Position numbers and translations under genes: made by a program
Shown: positions 57,561 to 64,000 of the stretch, in pieces
Layout: the number at the start of each line of letters is the position of its first letter
How positions within the stretch are numbered: the first letter of the stretch is position 1
Source of the DNA: Plantago ovata
Taxonomy: Eukaryota > Streptophyta > Magnoliopsida > Lamiales > Plantaginaceae
Length of the DNA stretch: 64,000 bases
Assembly (NCBI GenBank): GCA_028274465.1
Contig: CM051457.1
Location: forward strand, 99,509,982-99,573,981
Direction of reading: 5' to 3'
Notes under the pieces: model-generated
What the model was told of the DNA's origin: nothing
The model's input: only the letters and a program-made list of their open reading frames with translations
The model's database searches: none

Positions 57561-59027
57561 TGTGTTTTGTTGTTTTGTTTTCTCACAAGTTTGATTGAGT
57601 ATTATAGGTCACTTATACAAGCATTAGCTCTCACCTTGGATCCACTTTCGACGTTCGGGACGAGCGACGACGTTCAAGTTTGGGGAGGAGGTTATCGCTG
57701 GTTATCTCTTTACTTATCTTGCTTATGATAACTCGTGAAATTTTTTGCATTTGCACATTTACTGCTTTCCTAGGATAGTCTTGCATGTTTTATATGGAGT
57801 TTATTGCTGAATTTTTTGAACCTTTTTTATTGGGTAGACCAACTAACTATGCCTTTAATCATATGCTTCATCTCTATGAATTTGTTTGAGGTTTTTCTCG
57901 CTTGGCTTGTCACATTTATGTATTGCACTTAGTTAAGCTTGGTAGTCTCGACATCACTTAGTGGTGTTTTCTCTACTGGGGTTCACGAAGGCCTTTATAA
58001 TAGGATGATGCATGTTAGGGTCTTATGGTTGGTTTCCCGAGTAATTATGTACCTAAGAGGCAACAAGTCTTCACCATGCTTTGAGATTGCTAGATGCCTA
58101 GGAAGGAGGTAGTGTGAGGTTGTGTGATCCTTTGTTTATAACCTATTCTTCCGAATAGGTTCGGGGAGGGGGTTACACCATCGTAGACTTGGTTTTCGTT
58201 TTTCATTTCCGTTTTGTGAGTTTATGTTTCCTTTCTCGTAAATTTTGTACCCCAACCTATTCTTTCGAATAGGTTTGGGGAAGTCGTTGTGAGTCATTTT
58301 GTTTCTCTTTTTGTTATGCTACTGCTGGCTAAAAAAAAAAAACGAAAAATAAAAAAGAAAAAAAAAAGATGAAACTGGAAAGAAAAAAAAGAAAAAAAGA
58401 GAAAAGACCCCAAAAAAGCAAAGAAGGGTCCAAAAAAAAGTCAAATAGCAGTTTAGCAAAGTGTTGTGTCTCATTTTCCAATTCTTGTAATGTTCGTAAT
58501 CGTGTTGTAATTTTCTATTTTTTGTCTTTGAGTGTCATCTGTTCTAGACCACCCTCGTCCTGCCATTCAGGAAGTGGTGAATAACTTAAGACTTTGCTTG
58601 AGAGATGGGTAGAATAGGGGAGTGTTATCTTTTATAGGGAACCCTCCTTCGTTTGATGAGAGCCAGTACTGGTTCGACCTCTTTGAGGGAAAGTCTTAAA
58701 CTTGGTGAACAACAGTAAGTCCTCAGTTTCATAGGCACGGGACAACCATTCGTATCTTAGCATGCTTCATTACGTCGTCACTGACTAGGTCCAGGTAGAG
58801 AATGTTACGAGAGACTATCTTGTCTTGACATAAGTGCTTATGTGGATGTGTATAAGTCAATCGAGGTATTCTTCAACCTATATTCATGCTTTGATTTATA
58901 TGGTTTTTTGTTCATATATTATTTGATAGATTCAGTAGATTAGTTCATTTTATTTGACATGAGACTCCATTTTATGTGTTGCATTGTTTTTTGCATTAGA
59001 GTCTAGCTTAGTTGCTTGAGGACAAGC
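57561..59027 (+). other. 3' non-coding region of element A
   Basis: No env-like or other ORF is supported. The region contains G-rich motifs (TTTGGGGAGG at about 57678, a variant at 58160, TTTGGGGAAG at 58272), the hairpin pair and an A-rich tract at about 58330-58440. It is collinear with 5510-6860 of element N over more than 1 kb. Confidence 0.8.
58140..58275 (+). repeat. paired 9-bp hairpins in element A
   Basis: AACCTATTC-(4)-GAATAGGTT occurs at 58140-58161 (loop TTCC) and 58254-58275 (loop TTTC), 114 bases apart start to start. In element N the distance is 110. Stems are identical in all four copies. Confidence 0.85.
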
Positions 59028-59048
59028 AAAGGTTCGGTTTGGGGAGTT
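59028..59048 (+). other. polypurine tract of element A
   Basis: AAAGGTTCGGTTTGGGGAGTT directly precedes the 3' LTR and differs by one base from that of element N. Confidence 0.8.
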
Positions 59049-60361
59049 TGATGAATGTGTATTTTACACTTTCATTTGAGTCTTTTTCACCTATTTTAGC
59101 TATCGTCTATGTTAATTTATCTATATTTTAGTGCATTTTATTAGAATAGTGTCACGTTTCCCTTTAGTTTTTATTTTACAGGTTTTGGTTGAAAAACGAG
59201 GATTTCCGGGCAATTATATTGAAGTTGACAAGGAATTGGTGTTCCAGAAGCCTATTTGGAGTATCTGAAGGTTTCCGGATAGGATTTGGAGTCTAGGGGT
59301 CGAATCTGGAGGTTAGAAGGCCACTAGAAGTCAGAAACCGAGTCCGAAAAGGGGAAGAAATCCAAAAACGCGTCGAAAACGCGGAATTCCGCGAATTTTA
59401 CTCCCGGGCGAATCGCCCGGGACGTGGGGCGAATCTCCCCACACCAGGCGAATCGCCCGGTGTGTGGGGCCCTTCGCCCCACACAAATTCGAGGCCTATA
59501 TATAGTTGCTCAATTTTTCTCCGAAATTCATACTTTTCCAGACCTATTCTCTCACCTTTCTCTGTAGTTTTAGGTAGGAACTTCCCAGAGCCTGTTCTGG
59601 GGGTTCGTAGCTTAGGAGATACTTTTTCATAGCAGTTTGGAGCTTGTAAGATCGCGATTCTTCGGAGACTGACAACCTTCGGTAACATTGTATCTTACGG
59701 TTTATTCTACTTATTTTTATATATCTTTCAACATGTTTTCTTCTATGATTTTTGTTGATTGCATGACAACTATGAGTAGCTAAACTTATCGTTGGTGGTA
59801 GTATGTGAATTCTTAGCGAAGGGTAGATAATCATGCTAATGGCTATATCGCGCATTATACTCTGTGTTATTGCTTTATTTCGTTGATCAGGCGCAACCTA
59901 TATCTTCGTATGTTGATTAATTATTATGCACAATTGGACCCTCGTCGACCTATGCATATCTATATCTTCGTAGTGTTGAATAATTACGGAACACAATTGG
60001 ACAATAGTGTTTGACTTGTCAGTATCTATATCTTCGTTGTGTTTAATAATTACAACAGGACAATTGATTGATCAAAGATCTCCATGCAAAACCGAGGAAT
60101 TTACGCATGATTATTAACCCGTTATGCTTTGAAGGACCATACTATCACCAATCTCCATTACCTGTTAGAAAAACCTTTTCTATTCCGTCTGCTGTTTTTA
60201 TGTTCTAAATTAGATTTGATAAAGCTAGTTATAGTCCTTAGAGAACGACACTCGATGTCATTCTACTGCTACACTACGGTTTTCGTTGTAGTCGTGAATT
60301 GCCTTTGGCTAAATAACAAATTTATTTGATTGATCCGGAACTGACAATCCCGCGTTCATCA
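59049..60361 (+). repeat. 3' LTR of element A
   Basis: A 1313-bp LTR runs from TGATGAATG to CGTTCATCA. Its array at 59404-59485 has one more palindromic unit than the 5' LTR, and TATATATAG is at 59497-59505. It abuts the MULE at 60362. Confidence 0.9.
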
Positions 60362-60362
60362 A

Positions 60363-61288
60363 ATGCAGACAGTAGATCTATGGGGGAATCGTCTGGTGGA
60401 TCAAGCAAATGAAAAGGCAAAGGAGAACAAGTTTGGTTTTTTCGACTCACTGCTTTATGTAAGTCCACGAACTAAACATTGCATTAACAAAAAAAGAATG
60501 ACACCTAATTAAAAGAAGAAACAAAAATGTATTGCAGGAAATGCTCAGCTACGAAATGACCCCAAAAGAGGAAGAGAATGTGCTCAATGGCGTAATCACA
60601 AAACTCAAAACACTCACAGTTGAAGAGGTGCTATTCTTCCCGCTGATCATTGAAGGCCACTGGGTGCTACTTGAGTTGGAAACAACAACAGCACAGTTCC
60701 GCCTTTACAACACTCTCAGCCACACAGCAGACAACTCTGACGAATACTACATAGCAAGTGAAAAAGTGGTATGTGTGTGTATTTTTACATTCTATATGAC
60801 TGTTTGGTAATTAAGGCTAGTTTCATTGCCATATTTGCTAGTTTCAACTGATAATATGCTAGTTTCAGGCCACATAAAAGCTAGTTTCATGATCATTTCT
60901 GAAATCTAAGAAGCCCTTTCCTTACATTTACAATTTCCCACAGCGCAACTTTATCGAGAGAATCATAAAGACAAGAATGGACAATCTGGTTGGTGATGAA
61001 GATGCTGACAGCTACTACGAGAGATTTAGAGATATTTCATTCACATCCGAGGACCATGATGATTTCCCACAACAAGTAGGAGTCGAATGCGGTATAATGA
61101 TCCTCAAGATCATCGACGCCAGAGTGAATGGCAATGAGGTCTGGAGCATAAAATCAACAGGTGCTGAAGATCATATCTTCTCGTTCGAAGAATGTTGTCG
61201 GTACAGAGCACAAATCATCAGGACGTTCCTATATGAAGGAAAAAGGTACGATCTCAGCCAGGAGACATTAGATGAAGAAGCGCGGTGA
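60363..61288 (+). pseudogene. ULP1-like (C48) cysteine protease, 5'-truncated
   Basis: Three exons splice in frame: 60363-60458 (before GTAAGT), 60538-60768 (after TTGCAG, before GTATGT) and 60944-61288 (after CCACAG), giving about 222 residues. Catalytic features of Ulp1/SENP peptidases: the His in IEGHWVLLELE, the oxyanion Gln in DFPQQVGVE and the Cys in VECGIMILKI. Where the family has Asp in YDS, this copy has Asn in LYNTLS. ULP1 peptidases remove SUMO or related modifiers; a transposon-borne copy has no known target. The N-terminal part is missing because the LTR abuts the first visible codons. Intron 2 (60769-60943) carries four CTAGTTTCA motifs. Confidence 0.78.
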
Positions 61289-63310
61289 AAAAGTGCTGCT
61301 ATGGGGTGTTTAGTTAGCTTAATCAGTGTCGTAGCTGTGTAGTATGTTGAATCCCGTATAAACAATTATTATTAGTAGCAGTATTATATTTGAAGTCGGT
61401 CGTTATGAACAATGATTAGTTCGTAGGGTAGCAAGTTAATTACTAGTATGTGTGTGATGTACTCTGGTTTGTTTGTTGAACATCAGGTGTTTGCAAAGTG
61501 ATATGAACTAGTTTCTCTAAATGTATTGCTAGTTTCAGTTAGTTTCAGCTGCTTGTAATGCCAGTTTCACAACTAGAAAAATGCTAGTTTCAAAGGATCA
61601 TAAAACCCTAGTTTCAAGCCTGTATAACATAACACAGATTAAAACACAAAAAAATGAGTGAAATAAAGTACAGTAATTGTCTCATAAAAGATACGATCCG
61701 ATAAAACAGAGTAATAAAGGTCTGATGTAATAAATTATCAAACATACAGATCATCAAAACACATAACCAAAAAGAGTCGAAAAATCTATAGTTTCAGAAC
61801 CAAGAACAACAAGATAGGAAACAGAACTCCTTCAAGAAATAGGAGCAGTGCATGTCTTCCTATTGTGCCCACTACGACCACAACGTCCACATCGCTTCGT
61901 CTGCACCACCTCACCCCTAGACCTGATACGTTTACTCTTCGGGCGCCCACGAGGCCTCTTGGTAATCGGTGGAACCTCCATGCATATCTGGTGCTTCAAC
62001 ATGGACGGCACATGGAAGATGGGGAAGGAATACGATGTCCTGTATGAAGTAACATGGAAATACGTGTCAATGAAATCATCCATCCTGATCCTCGACCTCT
62101 TCATCGCAGCAACAACGTGTGCACAAGGGAAACCATTAACTGTCCACCACCTGCATCAAGAAAAACATTAGTTTCAGCCACTAAATTCAACACAATAAAA
62201 CACTAGTTTCAGGGGGACATCATTAAACTAGTTTCAGGTGCTAAAATGCTAGTTTCAGGACCTCATTCAACAAAAAAAACCTAGTTTCAGAGCTAGTTTC
62301 ATTCCAGAAATGAATAAGATACAAAACTGCAAGAGCAAGTACGTTCATCCAGATCGACTGTGACGCTGGGATTAGAATGCACACTCACAACATTAACATT
62401 CAATGTCACAGTCACCCAGTGCTGACTCTCGCTCACCATATCCCTGAACTTCTTATCCCTTTCCGGACATAGAATGCCATTCCAGTTTAGAGATTGATTC
62501 CTCCTCTTCTCAAAAAGAACCATGACCTTCTCACGTATAAATTTAATCAGATGCTTCACAGGGAGACCACGGCCTGCATCGATCCACGAATTGAAAGACT
62601 CAGCTACATTCGAAAACATCTCGCCATAGCGAATCGGAGGAGATAATGCATTTGTCCAATGATCAAGTGGGACGCTATCAATGAAACTAACAAGAGCATG
62701 TGACCCTTCCTCACGCCACATATCCAGCTTCTCTTGCAACAGATCATCACTCACAGCATAAGCACACTCACTCAGGCGGAACACAAACGTCTCCCTCAAA
62801 CTACGCTCTATGCGACTCTTCCCAAAAGAATCTCTCAAATTTCTCTTCAGCTGCTCAAGGCAGTAAAAGTGGTGAGCTCTCTCACCAAAAACGGCTGGGA
62901 TGCCCTGGATTAGCCCGGGTGCACGGTCAGATATCATCGCAATCACCCTATTCTCTCTCAAAACCTGATTCAGGTTCTCCAAAAACCACAACCAGTTTTC
63001 ATTGTTTTCTGCATCGACAATTGCAAAGGCAAACGGGAATATACCTGATAAAAAACACAAAGATAAACTGGTTTCAGGGACATTAATGCTAGTTTCAGGT
63101 CACACAATACTAGTTTCAGGGACATCAAAGCTAGTTTCAGATACCAAAATGCTAGTTTCAAGACTAGAATGCTAGTTTCAACACCAAGAAAGCTAGTTTC
63201 AAAGACCAAAATGCTAGTTTCAAGACCAAAATGCTAGTAGAATGCTAGTTTCAAGACCAAAATGCTAGTAAAGTGCTAGTTTCAGCTCACACAAAAAGGC
63301 TAGTTTCAGA
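60806..63310. repeat. interspersed CTAGTTTCA motif
   Basis: By eye about 25 copies of (G/A)CTAGTTTCA(G/A), nearly all in the same orientation, occur in ULP intron 2, the intergenic spacer and both transposase introns. They are densest at 63065-63305 with a spacing of about 20 bases. None was seen in the exons. Confidence 0.85.
61289..61831. other. intergenic spacer between the MULE genes
   Basis: The spacer between two convergent stops probably holds both poly(A) regions. It has several CTAGTTTCA motifs at about 61508-61620 and one variant near 61793. No ORF or RNA gene is seen. Confidence 0.6.
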
Positions 63311-64000
63311 GCGCAAAGAGAATAAAAAGAAAGGCATACCATAATTTGCGTCTTTCCCGGTAGCAGCTAACAAACACCCTTTAAATCTAGACCTCAGATG
63401 AGCACCATCAAGAAAGAGAATAGGACGGCAGTGGTCGAATCCCTCCATGCAGCCAACAAAGCATATGAACAACCTCTTGAAACGGTTATCGGACTCACTC
63501 ACATTGAAATCAACATAAGTACCAGGATTCGTGCGCTTCAGGGCCTCCAAGTACCACTCAAGCTCATTGAATGACAGATGGTAGTCCCCAAAAACATCAG
63601 TTTGAACCTTCTCCAATGCCCTATAAGCCTTGCTATACGAAACCTCTATCTTGTATAAATCCCAGAAGAATTTCTTTATCTCACTGCCACCAGTAGCAGA
63701 GGTGATAGTCATCGAATCCCTGATCAAATCCGCCATAACTGTAGTAGCTAACAGATCACCTTTATCGAGAAAAGGCGAAAGCACACATGTTTGTTCATTC
63801 ACCAAATCCTTAATGTAAAACCAGCCATTAGCACTATAAAGCAATCCGCAAACCATCCATTGACACCCATCAACAGCATGTTTGCTACAAATAGCTCTAA
63901 GTTTCTGCGGATTATTCTTCACAATCTTAAGCCTGAAACCAAGTGCAATCGAAAACTTAGCAAGAGCAATCCTAAACGCCTTCACACCTCCAGGAAACGA
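61832..64000 (-). CDS. MuDR-type MULE transposase, C-terminal exons
   Basis: Exon 1 runs from the window edge to 63340. It has the MuDR-type DNA-binding region (residues with RAICSKHAVDGCQWMV) and the first catalytic Asp in PILFLDGAHLRSRFKG. The intron 63339-63045 (GT/AG) joins in phase to give ANYG-IFPFAFAIVDAE. Exon 2 (63044 to about 62327) has the second Asp in IAMISDRAPGLIQGI and the NVAESFNSW segment, then starts a SWIM zinc finger (TCSC). Exon 3 (62150-61832) completes it (WWTVNGFPCAH) and ends with an AT-hook-like KRPRGRPK and a CX2CX4HX4C knuckle (CGRCGRSGHNRKTC). The exon 2/3 junction is not canonical: TGCAG occurs at both borders and the SWIM frame is kept only with a non-GT donor. 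The gene is open otherwise, so this copy may be recently active. Confidence 0.82.

Larger units (their letters stand above)
36512..60361 (+). mobile_element. Athila-like gypsy element A (gag-pol), with nested Sirevirus
   Basis: It has LTRs at 36512-37804 and 59049-60361, a PBS, gag, a protease-RT-RNase H-integrase frame, a long 3' non-coding region and a polypurine tract. The pol order with integrase last is gypsy-type; PBS and gag are Athila/Tat-like. No env-like ORF follows pol. A 14.4 kb Sirevirus splits gag. The outer flanks do not match (AAAGC at left, AATGC at right) and belong to different elements, so the two ends may not be from one simple insertion. Confidence 0.88.
60362..64000. 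mobile_element. ULP1-bearing Mutator-like element (KAONASHI-like MULE), partial
   Basis: A spliced ULP1-type protease gene (+) and a MuDR-type transposase gene (-) point toward each other with about 540 bases between their stops. Plant MULEs that carry ULP1-like genes are known (KI-MULEs, CUMULE). The left end is cut by the element A LTR and the right end is outside the window, so terminal inverted repeats and target duplications cannot be checked. Confidence 0.82.

Noticed and set aside
58369-58584. Lys-rich 71-residue ORF
   Set aside because: Translation of an A-rich tract in the 3' non-coding region of element A.
57561-59027. Env-like ORF in element A, as in classical Athila
   Set aside because: No ORF beyond short A-rich readings is present in the region.
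36507-60366. AAAGC/AATGC as a target-site duplication of element A
   Set aside because: They differ at one base and the flanks belong to different host elements, so they are not a convincing duplication.
63060-63310. CRISPR-like regularly spaced repeat
   Set aside because: The repeat is too short, spacing is irregular, it lies in an intron of a plant transposon, and there are no cas genes.

Overview
The window is repeat-dense chromosomal DNA of a flowering plant, most likely a eudicot. Evidence: Ty1/copia and Ty3/gypsy LTR retrotransposons with plant-type primer-binding sites (initiator-Met tRNA; the TGGCGCC type used by Athila/Tat elements), a Mutator-like transposon carrying a ULP1 protease gene, AT-rich intergenic DNA, and spliced gene remnants with GT/AG introns. 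The species cannot be told from the sequence. There is a 100-N assembly gap at 44881-44980.

Layout. (1) 1-20317: a copia element (copia-1, + strand) that enters from the left edge and has been split twice. An Athila-like non-autonomous element (element N, 1647-7556, TSD CGCGA) sits between integrase and reverse transcriptase, and a gag-only LTR element (TR-GAG, 11134-20115, TSD CTGTT) sits in the 3' LTR. The TR-GAG 5' side itself holds a solo LTR (13849-15116, TSD AGTGT). (2) 20318-23055: a fold-back made of an inverted LTR and a forward copy of solo LTR plus TR-GAG sequence. (3) 23056-30741: the only low-copy stretch, with the first three exons of a truncated acidic-protein gene, a five-exon papain-like cysteine protease relic, an AT microsatellite and a minisatellite. 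(4) 30742-32447: LTR, PBS and gag start of a Sirevirus-like element, cut by a second copia copy (copia-2, - strand, 32448-36511). (5) 36512-60361: an Athila-like gag-pol element (element A) with a 14.4 kb Sirevirus-like element (- strand, 38877-53246, TSD AAGGC) inserted in its gag. (6) 60362-64000: part of a ULP1-bearing Mutator-like element (MULE) with a MuDR transposase on the opposite strand, running off the right edge.

How the parts relate. Element N encodes only gag and protease, but its 3' non-coding kilobase, including a pair of conserved 9-bp hairpins and repeated G-rich polypurine motifs, closely matches that of element A. N therefore looks like a parasite that keeps the replication signals of its helper. 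Copia-2 provides uninterrupted versions of both sites where copia-1 is split, which confirms the insertions independently.

Most interesting signals: a tandem array of stem-loops with varying, compensating stems and a near-constant loop just after pol in the Sirevirus (45313-45670); the long post-pol gene of that element with three 72-75 nt intron-like blocks; saturation of the Sirevirus with TTGCTGA/TCAGCAA; a tRNA-like A-box/B-box/T5 Pol III cassette in both TR-GAG LTRs; and a CTAGTTTCA motif repeated in non-coding parts of the MULE. Almost all element ORFs carry stops or frameshifts. Some breaks lie in homopolymers and could be assembly errors.
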